Source: UBA4582 sp965657335 (lineage in GTDB: Bacteria > Pseudomonadota > Gammaproteobacteria > Pseudomonadales > Azotimanducaceae). Taken from it: DNA of 64,000 nt. How positions within the stretch are numbered: the stretch's first letter is position 1; the number at the start of each line of letters is the position of its first letter. Location: contig CBFHOH010000003.1 in NCBI GenBank assembly GCA_965657335.1, positions 1 through 64,000 of the forward strand, read 5' to 3'. A model generated the notes under the pieces. That model searched no databases and had not been told where the DNA came from. It saw only the letters and a list, made by a program, of their open reading frames with translations. Made by a program: the position numbers and the translations under genes. Positions 8,579 through 17,249 of the stretch are shown here, piece after piece.

Positions 8579-9754
8579 TCAACGAACTCCGAAGATTTTT
8601 GATAAGAACGAATTCAAGAACCGACCCTCTGGGTCGAGGTCCTGCCGAATCTCACAAAAGCGATTAAAACCGGGCAATGAGTCTGACAATTCTGCTGCCT
8701 CGTAGTTGTGCACTTTACCCCAGTGAGGACGCCCTTGATGAGCTCTGAAAATCGCTTCAGCTGCATCAAACAATGGTGATGGATCAATCGAAGCATCTTG
8801 ATGAACCGAAATAGTGACCGTATCCCTACCCGAAGCAGAGCTTATTAGCATGTCGTCGCCTTTCAGCGTGCGATATTCAACCGGCCAGACGACTTCTGGG
8901 AAGTCCGACTGCATCATCTTCCGAATCGCAAGGAAACACGTCCAACCCGCTTCCGCCGGCACCGAAAATTCCATTTCGTTAAACTTATCTTCACGCGTTG
9001 AGGGAATGATCTGATAACTAGGTCCTATCTCCTCCCATTTGCTGGGTTTGTATGACTTTGTTTCCTCAGTCAGATTCAAGCTTTTCATCGCGCAACGATC
9101 TGATTCCGGTAACCAGAAAAACTCCCAGTTGCGATTGCTAGCGATGAGCGACTCTCGTTGTTCTGCGCACTCATCTACGCTTGCTAACCAATTACGTTCG
9201 TGCAGGTGATATGCAGGTACACCCTTTAGCGTAATCTCAGTAACTAGTCCTAGCGTTCCCATTGAGACTCTCGCAGCTTGAAAATATTCAGGCGTGGAGG
9301 ATTCGTCGATTGTCAGTATTTCGCCAGAGGCCGTCACCATACGCAATCGGCTAACCTGACTGGGAATGTTTTGAAAGGCACTTCCAGTGCCATGGGTACC
9401 TGTGCTGACAGCGCCAGCAATTGATTGGCGATCTATGTCGCCCATGTTCTCCATCGACAGTCCCAGGGTCCAAAGCGGTTCACCCAACTCATGCAGTTTA
9501 GTCCCAGCACGAAAAGTAGCCTCCCCCGTTTCGCTGTTGCTTGAGATCAACCCGCGATAGTTATCAAGCGAAACCAAATAATCGTCGGTCCAAAAAGGCA
9601 CGAAAGAATGCGCTGATCCAATTGCTCTTATCTTCCGCTTTTCGTTACCCGCTTTTGCGAGCAACGCGATTATTTCGTCCTCAGAAGTCGGCGTCTCAAG
9701 TGCTAACGCCTGATGTCGTTGACGCCCTGACCAACTTTGCCACTCCAGTGTCAT
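8579..9754 (-). CDS. FAD-linked aldonolactone oxidase-like protein (ALO / gulonolactone oxidase family)
   Basis: The N-terminal half is a PCMH-type FAD domain (IRAIGSAHSF, then SIAGAVSTGTHGTG). The C-terminal half is an ALO domain ending in a conserved HWGKVHNYEAAEL segment. Such enzymes oxidise sugar 1,4-lactones to ascorbate-like products; the substrate here is unknown. The chosen ATG has AGAGG 7 bases upstream and begins TLEWQSWSG; a longer reading from 9802 adds 16 residues with no family match. The gene stands alone on the minus strand between exbB and an NYN gene, in the interval where Pseudomonas has exbB next to comEC. Confidence 0.88.
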   Translation of the reverse strand: MTLEWQSWSGRQRHQALALETPTSEDEIIALLAKAGNEKRKIRAIGSAHSFVPFWTDDYLVSLDNYRGLISSNSETGEATFRAGTKLHELGEPLWTLGLSMENMGDIDRQSIAGAVSTGTHGTGSAFQNIPSQVSRLRMVTASGEILTIDESSTPEYFQAARVSMGTLGLVTEITLKGVPAYHLHERNWLASVDECAEQRESLIASNRNWEFFWLPESDRCAMKSLNLTEETKSYKPSKWEEIGPSYQIIPSTREDKFNEMEFSVPAEAGWTCFLAIRKMMQSDFPEVVWPVEYRTLKGDDMLISSASGRDTVTISVHQDASIDPSPLFDAAEAIFRAHQGRPHWGKVHNYEAAELSDSLPGFNRFCEIRQDLDPEGRFLNSFLSKIFGVR

Positions 9755-9867
9755 TGTGTTGCCTCTTACAAGTTCTTGTCTGTCAAATAGACTACACGAC
9801 AACGGGTTTTTTAAACAGATTTACCCATCGCCCGACGAAACATTAATAGCCAAGTGCAATCTTTAAC

Positions 9868-10341
9868 TCAAAGCAACAACGACTCGTCGATACTGTGGAA
9901 CAGGCTAGCGGAATCGATCAGACTGTTAGCCGTGAGACTTTTAACGCCGTAAACTTCAGCAGTAACATTGTAACTACGCTTGATTTTTTCAATCAGTAGA
10001 TCAAAGTCACCATCACCCGACAGTAAGACGATGGTATCTACCGACCTGGCAATATCCATTACGTCAATGGCGATCCCCACATCCCAATCACCCTTGGCTG
10101 ACCCGTCGCTTCGCTGTATATAGGGTTTTAGGCGGACGGTGAAGCCAATGTGCTTGAGTGCATTCTGAAACTTCAACTGCTTTTCGTCGCCCCGGTGGAT
10201 GGCATACGCGGTTGCAGATACGATGTCTCCTTCGTTGGCTATTTTTTGCCACAGAGCTCGATAGTTGAACTGACGTTTAAAGACGCTTTGCGTTGTGTAG
10301 TAAATGTTCTGTACATCGACAAATATCGCGATTCGATTCAC
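9868..10341 (-). CDS. NYN-domain protein, LabA/DUF88-like (probable ribonuclease)
   Basis: The 157-residue product covers one NYN domain of the PIN-like nuclease fold. Acidic residues typical of the active site are present: the first Asp in AIFVDVQNIY, WDVGIAIDVMDIA in the middle, and LLSGDGDFDLLIEKIK. The start is GTG (MNRIAIFV); an upstream ribosome site is weak. It begins 6 bases after the RhlE-type helicase stop, so the two are almost certainly co-transcribed and a role in RNA processing is inferred. No substrate can be named. Confidence 0.88.
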   Translation of the reverse strand: MNRIAIFVDVQNIYYTTQSVFKRQFNYRALWQKIANEGDIVSATAYAIHRGDEKQLKFQNALKHIGFTVRLKPYIQRSDGSAKGDWDVGIAIDVMDIARSVDTIVLLSGDGDFDLLIEKIKRSYNVTAEVYGVKSLTANSLIDSASLFHSIDESLLL

Positions 10342-10347
10342 GGTGGC

Positions 10348-11946
10348 TTAACGGTTTCCGTTTACCGGGCGCGGCCGGCGGTTACTACTCGGTTTTGGCG
10401 CGACATTACCATTGACGTTACGATTGACTGAACGGCGGTTTCCGTCCTTCGCCCCAGCACTGCTAGACCCACCGGGGGCGGCGTTGTTGCCAGAGCGGTT
10501 ACCGGTATTGCTATTTGCCCGACTACCAGATCTTCTCTTCCCAGCATTGTTAGCGGAAAAGTTACCTGCACTGCTTTGTGCATTGTTTCCCCCGCTATTA
10601 TCTGCATTGCCACTACTGTTGCCCGCTTTACCCCTTCGGCGGGAGCGGCGACCCTGGCCCTTTGGTGCGTCACCCGCACTCGAACTTTGGCTGCGCGTCT
10701 TTTGCCCCGATCGCTGACCTGCGGACCTTTGGCCATCGTGGTGCTCGACCTTCGCTTTCTTGGGCTTGCGCGATTTGATCGGCCTGTGGTCTAAATGAGA
10801 CTCCGGCAGCACATGGACCGGATCGAAGTCGTCAATAATTTCTCTGGGCAGAAGCTTCTGAATAAGCCTCTCTATGTCACTCAGTTGCTTAAACTCGTCG
10901 GCACTCACCAACGATACCGCTTCGCCAGTTGAACCCGCGCGGCCTGTTCGGCCGATTCGATGCACATAATCCTCGGGCACATTTGGCAAATCGAAATTAA
11001 CAACATGCGGCAGCTGATCAATATCAAGACCCCGGGCAGCAATATCGGTTGCAACCAACACTCTTACTGCGCCCCGCTTGAAGTCAGCCAACGCTTTGGT
11101 GCGGGCACCCTGCCCTTTGTTACCGTGAATGGCGGCAGCGTTAATGCCTTTTTGTTCCAGTTGTCTTGTGAGCTTGTTGGCGCCGTGCTTCGTCCGAGAG
11201 AACACAAGCACCTGATCCCATTCGTTATCAAGGATCAGCTGCGTCAACAGCGCTGTTTTCTGCTTTTTGTCTACGGGACATATCCATTGCTTCACCGTAG
11301 GCGCGGCTGTATTCCTTGGCGAGACCGATATCTCAACGGGATCGTTTATCATTCCCTTAGCAAGTTGACGAATGTCCGGTGAAAATGTCGCTGAAAACAT
11401 CAGGTTTTGCCTAACCGGAGGCAAAAGGTTCAATATCTTACGAATATCGTGGATAAAACCCATGTCTAGCATGCGGTCAGCTTCATCAAGCACCAACACT
11501 TCCAACTCATCGAATCTGACAGCTTTTTGGTTGTAAAGATCCAGCAATCGCCCGGGTGTTGCGACCAGGACATCCACACCCCGCCTCAGCTTCATCATCT
11601 GAGGATTAATTTTGACACCGCCAAAAACGACTGTAGAACGGATAGACAGGTTTTTACCATAGGTCACAACGCTTTCAGCCACTTGCGCTGCGAGCTCCCT
11701 TGTTGGCGTTATGACCAACGCTCGAACCTGATTTGAACCCGCAGGTTGCCCTTTAGACAGCTTCTCCAGTATCGGGAGCGTAAAGCCCGCCGTTTTACCA
11801 GTACCCGTCTGTGCAGCAGCCATGACATCTCTGCCCTCTATGACCGCAGGAATAGCCTTAAGTTGGATTGGAGAAGGCGTTTCGTACCCGTGGGATGCCA
11901 CGGCTTCGAGGATCGGCTGGGATAATCCCAAACTGGCAAAAGTCAT
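10348..11946 (-). CDS. rhlE: DEAD-box RNA helicase, RhlE type
   Basis: The first roughly 370 residues are a complete DEAD-box core: Q motif, AAQTGTGKTA (motif I), PTRELAAQV (Ia), VLDEADRMLDMGF (DEAD), SATFS (III), ARGLDIDQLPHVVNFD (V) and HRIGRTGRAG (VI). The remaining roughly 160 residues are a basic, Asn/Gly/Ser/Arg-rich tail, typical of RhlE and probably disordered and RNA-binding. It unwinds short RNA duplexes in ribosome assembly or mRNA turnover. It is followed at 6 bases by the NYN gene. Assignment to RhlE rather than SrmB or DbpA rests on the N-terminal sequence and the tail. Confidence 0.93.
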   Translation of the reverse strand: MTFASLGLSQPILEAVASHGYETPSPIQLKAIPAVIEGRDVMAAAQTGTGKTAGFTLPILEKLSKGQPAGSNQVRALVITPTRELAAQVAESVVTYGKNLSIRSTVVFGGVKINPQMMKLRRGVDVLVATPGRLLDLYNQKAVRFDELEVLVLDEADRMLDMGFIHDIRKILNLLPPVRQNLMFSATFSPDIRQLAKGMINDPVEISVSPRNTAAPTVKQWICPVDKKQKTALLTQLILDNEWDQVLVFSRTKHGANKLTRQLEQKGINAAAIHGNKGQGARTKALADFKRGAVRVLVATDIAARGLDIDQLPHVVNFDLPNVPEDYVHRIGRTGRAGSTGEAVSLVSADEFKQLSDIERLIQKLLPREIIDDFDPVHVLPESHLDHRPIKSRKPKKAKVEHHDGQRSAGQRSGQKTRSQSSSAGDAPKGQGRRSRRRGKAGNSSGNADNSGGNNAQSSAGNFSANNAGKRRSGSRANSNTGNRSGNNAAPGGSSSAGAKDGNRRSVNRNVNGNVAPKPSSNRRPRPVNGNR

Positions 11947-12041
11947 AAAACGGGTCTTTTAGATAGTTAAGTGTGCACCGCAACATAATCGGCGTCCGGC
12001 AGCTTACAGGGTATCGTTACAAACTACTACGATCAGGCTAA

Positions 12042-12896
12042 TTATTTTCCGTAAGAATAAAAACCCCGGCCGGATTTACGGCCAAGATAGCCCGCTGCGA
12101 CCATCTTTTTTAGCAAAGGACAAGGCCGATACTTTGAGTCTGCAAACTCATCAAACAACACTTCCATGACAGATAGGCAAATATCGAGACCTATCAGGTC
12201 TGCTAGCGCGAGTGGGCCCATCGGGTGATTTGAGCCAAGTTTCATCGCTGCGTCGATATCTTCAACGGAAGCGACTCCTTCAGAGTATACAAAAACAGCT
12301 TCATTGATCATCGGAACAAGCATTCTGTTTACAACAAACCCGGGACTATCCTTGACCTCAACGGGAGATTTGCCCATGCGTTTCGCAATCTCTTTTGTTG
12401 CTGCAAATGTTTCATCCGATGTCTGTAGGGCACGAATAAGTTCAACTAATGCCATCACTGGCGCAGGGTTGAAAAAGTGCATACCAATCACCTGCTCCGG
12501 CCGAGTGCTGCCCGCAGCAATCTCGGTCAGTGAGATAGACGATGTGTTTGAGGCCAAAATAGCATTCGGATCAGCTGCGTCATCGAGTTCACAAAAGATG
12601 CTTCGCTTTATCTCAGGATTCTCTGATGCGGCCTCAATCACCAGACGCGCCTGACTGACTTTTGTGAAATCAGTTGCTGTCGACAAACGAGAAAGGGTTT
12701 GGCTGACGTGCGCCGGCGTGACTTTTTCACGACTAAGGGCTCGCTCAAGTGTCTTGTTAATGCTTGCTAAACCACTTTCGAGGGCTGCAGCACTTACATC
12801 AATCATCTGCACATCAAAACCTGACTCAGCAGCCAATTGTGCTATTCCATGCCCCATGGTGCCCGCGCCGATCACTGCGATCATATTTTCATTCAT
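12042..12896 (-). CDS. 3-hydroxyacyl-CoA dehydrogenase (3-hydroxybutyryl-CoA type)
   Basis: The 284-residue protein has an N-terminal NAD-binding Rossmann domain (IAVIGAGTMGHGIAQ, residues 7-21) and the HCDH C-terminal domain. The catalytic pair is seen as His in GMHFFNPAPVM and Glu in the following VELIR segment, with the NAD/CoA loop KDSPGFVVNRML. It converts 3-hydroxyacyl-CoA to 3-ketoacyl-CoA; length suits short-chain (Hbd/PaaH) substrates. It sits 78 bases after the end of a luciferase-like oxidoreductase on the same strand, with no thiolase or hydratase beside it. Confidence 0.93.
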   Translation of the reverse strand: MNENMIAVIGAGTMGHGIAQLAAESGFDVQMIDVSAAALESGLASINKTLERALSREKVTPAHVSQTLSRLSTATDFTKVSQARLVIEAASENPEIKRSIFCELDDAADPNAILASNTSSISLTEIAAGSTRPEQVIGMHFFNPAPVMALVELIRALQTSDETFAATKEIAKRMGKSPVEVKDSPGFVVNRMLVPMINEAVFVYSEGVASVEDIDAAMKLGSNHPMGPLALADLIGLDICLSVMEVLFDEFADSKYRPCPLLKKMVAAGYLGRKSGRGFYSYGK

Positions 12897-12974
12897 AAAA
12901 GCTCTCTTGATATATTGAGTTCGAATACGTTTTCGGCGCGAATTATGCTGATATTCACACCAAAGCGACAGTCA

Positions 12975-13964
12975 TTAGATGCTCTGCCCCGCTTCCGCTG
13001 CGATTTCAAATGCTCTCAAACGTTTCGAATGATCATAAATTGAACTGGTAAGAATCAACTCATCCGCGCCGGTAAGCGAGATAAACTCGGCCATTTCTGA
13101 CTTGATATCCTCTAGCGCACCAATCGCCGAACATCGGCCCATTTGTGACAACAACATCTCATCTTCGCTAGATAATTGCTTTTCGAAATCTTTTATCGGT
13201 GGCGGCAATTGGCTTGGTTTTCCTCGTCGCAGGTTCAAGAAAGATTGAAGCGAAGATGTTCGCAAATATTGGGCTTCTTCGAGCGATTCTCCAGCACAAA
13301 TGTTGTATCCCATCATGAGATAAGGTTGTGATAATTGTGCTGAAGGTTTGAACCCCTCACGATACAACTCTATCGCCTGCAGCATTTGTGCCGGAGCAAA
13401 ATGTGAGGCAAAAGCAAACGGCAAACCGAGCATGGCCGCCAGTTGCGCACCAAATAGGCTCGAGCCCAATATCCAGAGCGGAACGTGAGTGCCTTCACCG
13501 GGAACAGCGGTCACCTTTTGATCTTCACTGGCCTCCTCAAAATATTGCTGTAGCTCGATGACATCACGGGGGAAGTCTTCTGCACTACCGTGAAGTGTTC
13601 TTCTTAGTGCGTGAGACGTGATCTGATCTGTGCCCGGCGCACGCCCGAGGCCTAGATCAATACGATCAGGATAAAGTGAGGCGAGCGTGCCGAACTGTTC
13701 AGCAATCACCAGCGGTGAATGGTTGGGCAGCATGATGCCGCCGGAGCCAACTCTAATGCGGCTTGTACCATTGGCGACATGACCTATGACAACAGCCGTT
13801 GCCGCGCTGGCAATACCCTTCATATTATGATGCTCAGCAACCCAGAAGCGTTCAAAGCCAAAAGCCTCGGCATGTTGTGCTAGGTCTAAACAGTTGTGCA
13901 GCGCTTCTGCAGCGTTACTACCCTGCTTGATAGGTGCAAGGTCGAGGATTGAAAATTGCGTCAT
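12975..13964 (-). CDS. LLM class flavin-dependent oxidoreductase, luciferase-like group 1
   Basis: The product belongs to the bacterial luciferase-like monooxygenase family, group 1 (YhbW/MsnO8-like). It shows the N-terminal FSILDLAPI, FWVAEHHNM near residue 45, VGSGGIMLPNHSPL and DLGLGRAPGTD. These use FMNH2 on unknown substrates. The ATG at 13964 is preferred since family proteins begin at this point; the frame is open for 17 more codons. The gene diverges from another LLM-family gene with only 83 bases between the two starts, so both promoters must overlap there. Confidence 0.9.
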   Translation of the reverse strand: MTQFSILDLAPIKQGSNAAEALHNCLDLAQHAEAFGFERFWVAEHHNMKGIASAATAVVIGHVANGTSRIRVGSGGIMLPNHSPLVIAEQFGTLASLYPDRIDLGLGRAPGTDQITSHALRRTLHGSAEDFPRDVIELQQYFEEASEDQKVTAVPGEGTHVPLWILGSSLFGAQLAAMLGLPFAFASHFAPAQMLQAIELYREGFKPSAQLSQPYLMMGYNICAGESLEEAQYLRTSSLQSFLNLRRGKPSQLPPPIKDFEKQLSSEDEMLLSQMGRCSAIGALEDIKSEMAEFISLTGADELILTSSIYDHSKRLRAFEIAAEAGQSI

Positions 13965-14047
13965 GATTATTCGCCGATTAAATGAAACACATAGTATCAT
14001 CAGCGGCTGAGACACAAACAGCTAAACCCAAAGAACGGAATAAAGAA

Positions 14048-15052
14048 ATGAAAATTGATTGCTCAATTAGCCCCGATCTAACAAAAGTTAAAGGGGACAT
14101 CAGTCGTCTTCAAGCACTGGGCTACGATGGCGTCCGCGTCGCAGAATTAACACATGATCCATTTCTGCCGCTAACTTTGGCAGCTGAATACTCTGATGAC
14201 ATTGATTTGATGACTTCCGTAGCCGTCGCCTTCGCGCGCAATCCTATGTCCATGGCTCACCTTGCACACGACCTTAATGCATTTTCAAAAGGTCGATTCA
14301 TTCTTGGACTCGGCACACAGGTACAACCTCATGTAGTAAAGCGATTTGGCATGCCTTGGTATAAGGCTCCAAGACAAATGCGAGAGTTCATCAATGCAAT
14401 GCACGCGATTTTCGATTGCTGGTACGAGGGAGAAGACCTAGATTTTGAAGGTGAGTACTACAGACACACACTCATGCCAAAAACATTTCAGCCAACGAAT
14501 ACAGAACACGGCCGACCGAAGATATATCTTTCAGCCACCGGTCCATTGATGACAAAAGTTGCTGCTGAAACCGCAGATGGCCTAATCATGCACCCCTTTT
14601 CAACAGAGAAATATATAAGAGAAGTTAACCTACCCGCGATTGCAGAGGGAAGAAAAAAAGCTGAAGTTGCGCCGGAAGACTTCGAGATCGACTATGCACC
14701 GATGATCGCGACAGGGCAAAATGCAGAAGCGCTAGAAAAATCAATCGCTCAGGTGAAGGACAGAATCGCATTTTACGGTTCGACACCGGGCTATCGAATG
14801 GTACTAGAGCTTCATGGTTGGGGAGAGCTTCAGGGAGACCTTAATCGCCTGATGAGGGAACATAGAACCGCCGAAATGGCAGCGCTTATTGACGACGAGA
14901 TACTTCATACCTTTGCTATTGTTGGCGAGCCTGACAAAATTGCACCGGAGTTTAAACGCCGATATGGTGATCTCATTGACAGGACAGCTTTTCTGGCGAC
15001 CGGGCTACCAACAGCGATGACTCAAGCAGTGATTGCCGAATTAACATCCTAA
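14048..15052 (+). CDS. LLM class oxidoreductase of the F420-type MSMEG_2256 family
   Basis: The 334-residue product has a TIM-barrel LLM pattern: DGVRVAELTHDPFLPLTLAAEYS, TSVAVAFARNPM, LGLGTQVQPHVVKRFGMPW and KIYLSATGPLMTKVAAETADG. This matches the family usually called probable F420-dependent (MSMEG_2256-like). It is also common in marine proteobacteria, where FMN may be the real cofactor. ATG 14048 is chosen because the family begins MKIDCSIS; 22 more codons are open upstream. Its stop overlaps the convergent GNAT gene by 4 bases. Confidence 0.88.
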   Translation: MKIDCSISPDLTKVKGDISRLQALGYDGVRVAELTHDPFLPLTLAAEYSDDIDLMTSVAVAFARNPMSMAHLAHDLNAFSKGRFILGLGTQVQPHVVKRFGMPWYKAPRQMREFINAMHAIFDCWYEGEDLDFEGEYYRHTLMPKTFQPTNTEHGRPKIYLSATGPLMTKVAAETADGLIMHPFSTEKYIREVNLPAIAEGRKKAEVAPEDFEIDYAPMIATGQNAEALEKSIAQVKDRIAFYGSTPGYRMVLELHGWGELQGDLNRLMREHRTAEMAALIDDEILHTFAIVGEPDKIAPEFKRRYGDLIDRTAFLATGLPTAMTQAVIAELTS

Positions 15053-15516
15053 ACTGACAACATTTTATGCAAAGTACAGGGATAACCGTTGTTTCTACTA
15101 CCGAATGTTTCAACAATCCTAAAGCCTCTACTTTCGTAAAGCGCTATCGCGGGATTGTTTGCATCAAGCACATAGACGCTCACTGTCGTGCTGGCATCGT
15201 TTGACTTCTGAATAGATTCCATTGCGGCATTAAGCAAACGTTGGCCAATACCCCGACGACTCGATTCAGGTCTCACGTAAAGCCAACCAATTTCGTTGTC
15301 GTTGATGCCAATAAAGCCGTGAATCTGATCATCATTGCAGGCGACCAGCTTCCTGCAAGAGCGAAACTCATCCAAATCTGCTGAATCATTCCTGAGCGGA
15401 ACAAAGGCCCTTGGATCACACGAACCGTTTAGCTCAATCGGTCGCGCGAGATCGTGAATGATAATCAACTCATCTTCGTCACTATTGCCGTAATCACGAA
15501 TAACAATCTGACTCAC
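15049..15516 (-). CDS. GNAT family N-acetyltransferase
   Basis: The 155-residue protein shows the GNAT fold: substrate-side strands first, then the acetyl-CoA binding loop RRGIGQRLL near residue 98 and a C-terminal segment LYESRGFRIVETF typical of RimI-like enzymes. The substrate is unknown. The start is GTG. It follows the beta-lactamase-fold gene by 12 bases and is the last gene of a three-gene minus-strand operon with the SDR gene. Its final bases overlap the convergent LLM gene. Confidence 0.88.
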   Translation of the reverse strand: MSQIVIRDYGNSDEDELIIIHDLARPIELNGSCDPRAFVPLRNDSADLDEFRSCRKLVACNDDQIHGFIGINDNEIGWLYVRPESSRRGIGQRLLNAAMESIQKSNDASTTVSVYVLDANNPAIALYESRGFRIVETFGSRNNGYPCTLHKMLSV

Positions 15517-15528
15517 TGGCGTGTCACC

Positions 15529-16458
15529 CTAGCTCAACTTCGCAAGCAATAAGCGTCGCCACATCTCTGATTCAAAATCTGGTGCGCTTTTACCAGCCTC
15601 GACTTTTCGAGTTCTTGCCACCACCAAAGCGTAGCGCGGCAGGATATAAAGCAAATTGCCGTAAGCGCCTCGTGCAGAGATTAGATCCTCAGGCGCAGAA
15701 GGTACAATGTTGCCCGGATAAATTTTGTCTTTCATCGGTAACATGTATTGATCAGCACTATTATTCCACCAACAATAACCCCAGGCAGGATTGTCTGTAG
15801 AGGCGCCGGTTACCATTTGGGTAACATAGTGTTTCGGCACCAGCTGGGTGTTGTTCCAAAACCCTTCTTGCAACACAAGCTCGCCAACTTTTATGAGGTC
15901 GTCTGCTGTCGATCGCAAACCGGTAACTGCAGTACCGTCAGGTAGTTTCTGTTCTCGGTCTTCCCAATGCGTATTGGTCATTCCTAAGGGCTCGAAGAGC
16001 CATTTGCGGCTCAGTTCGTTAAGACTCAGACCGGTATGTAGGCAAAGTATTTTTTTGAGATAATTGTACGCCGTATTATTGTAGCGCCATTCTACGCCTA
16101 CCTGGCCTTGAGGCCGAAGCTGTTCATCCATGCCTGTCGTCATCGCAAGCAGCGTCTCTATAGTGACGCTCGCTTCGTGCCAAGGCGAAAGCGCTGTCCA
16201 CTCGGGATCAAGGTGGTGGTTAATAGCATCACAAGTTTCTAGCAGATAATTCTCTTCTGCAATACCAATCAAAAGTGAGAGTATGCCTTTTTGAACAGCA
16301 AAAATGTCAGTGCCAACAGGACTCCCAACAGGACCGATCAGGCGCTTACCTTTGGAATTTACAACCAGTTCGGCAGTGCCTTGGTCGTTCGAATACTGGA
16401 TCAACTCCTCAAGCAGAGGTTTCGACCACGCTGAATCTAACTCAACTATTTCATTCAT
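15529..16458 (-). CDS. beta-lactamase-fold (serine hydrolase family) protein lacking the catalytic serine
   Basis: The 309-residue product follows the class C beta-lactamase / esterase pattern: DIFAVQKGILSLLIGIA at 51-67, the YNN motif at 126-128, LFEPLGMTNTHWEDRE, and a late ARGAYGNLLYILP. In active members the first motif is S-x-x-K; here it is Ala54-Val-Gln-Lys57, with codon GCT instead of a serine codon. The other motifs are kept and the frame is intact, so this may be a binding protein or use another mechanism. No signal peptide is visible. It overlaps the SDR stop by 4 bases (ATGA) and precedes a GNAT gene by 12. Confidence 0.85.
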   Translation of the reverse strand: MNEIVELDSAWSKPLLEELIQYSNDQGTAELVVNSKGKRLIGPVGSPVGTDIFAVQKGILSLLIGIAEENYLLETCDAINHHLDPEWTALSPWHEASVTIETLLAMTTGMDEQLRPQGQVGVEWRYNNTAYNYLKKILCLHTGLSLNELSRKWLFEPLGMTNTHWEDREQKLPDGTAVTGLRSTADDLIKVGELVLQEGFWNNTQLVPKHYVTQMVTGASTDNPAWGYCWWNNSADQYMLPMKDKIYPGNIVPSAPEDLISARGAYGNLLYILPRYALVVARTRKVEAGKSAPDFESEMWRRLLLAKLS

Positions 16459-17249
16459 GTTGCAAGATAACCACCGTCGACAGGTATTGAAGTACCCGTA
16501 ATATATCCTGAGTCATCGGAAAGTAAAAAGGCAATTGTCGCGCCATACTCGTCGTAAATGTGACCTGCGCGCCGGACCAGCATCCATGGTCTTGGACGTG
16601 GTAGTTCTGCTGTCGGAGTCTTGTGTATTTTTCTGTCCTCTAAAGCATGCTTACGTAGATTTGAATCGGCCACAGCAGCCGGCTGAATAGCATTGGCTCT
16701 GATGCCTTGGCCGCCATAATCCACTGCGATTTGTTTGGCTAATTGTATAACCCCCGCCTTTGAAACAGCATAAGAAGCTGCGGCGCCGCCAGCGCCAATC
16801 ACCGAACCAGCAATAGATGAAGTCACCACGTAGGAACCACCTCCACCTTTTAACATGTGAGGTATCGCATGTTTCGCACAAAGGAAAGGCCCGGTTAAGT
16901 TGACCCCAAGGACAGCATGCCAGTCGTCTAAACTGGTTTCATGTATCCAGCCGGAACCAGCTGTACCGGCATTAGCTACCATGCCATAAAGACTGCCATA
17001 TTCGGCAACCAGTGTTGCAACAGCATTCGCAACCTCTTCTTCTTTTGATACATCACAGCGTATTGGCAAAGCCGAACCACCGGCTGCATTGATTTTCGCC
17101 GCGACAGTTTCAGCAAGCGAAAATCGAATATCTACCACGCCAACTTTCGCACCTTCGGCAGCGATACGCTCACATGCACCCTTGCCGATCCCGCTGCCAG
17201 CACCAGTGACCATTACCACCCTTTCAGCGAGCCTCGTTTTATCCGTCAT
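16455..17249 (-). CDS. short-chain dehydrogenase/reductase (SDR)
   Basis: The 264-residue classical SDR has the NAD(P)-binding VTGAGSGIGKGACERIA at about 14-30, a VANAGTAG segment, and the catalytic Ser...Tyr-x-x-x-Lys as TSSIAGSV and SYAVSKAG. The C-terminus DDSGYITGTSIPVDGGYLAT is typical of fabG-like enzymes. Substrate is unknown. The acidic VDIR after the second strand favours NAD. A clear ribosome site (AAAGGGGATGGA) precedes the ATG. It is first in an operon with the beta-lactamase-fold and GNAT genes. Confidence 0.92.
   Translation of the reverse strand: MTDKTRLAERVVMVTGAGSGIGKGACERIAAEGAKVGVVDIRFSLAETVAAKINAAGGSALPIRCDVSKEEEVANAVATLVAEYGSLYGMVANAGTAGSGWIHETSLDDWHAVLGVNLTGPFLCAKHAIPHMLKGGGGSYVVTSSIAGSVIGAGGAAASYAVSKAGVIQLAKQIAVDYGGQGIRANAIQPAAVADSNLRKHALEDRKIHKTPTAELPRPRPWMLVRRAGHIYDEYGATIAFLLSDDSGYITGTSIPVDGGYLAT

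Noticed and set aside
10412..10794. Plus-strand ORFs opposite the RhlE tail
   Set aside because: They are shadows of the low-complexity Gly/Asn/Ser/Arg tail and contain no domains.
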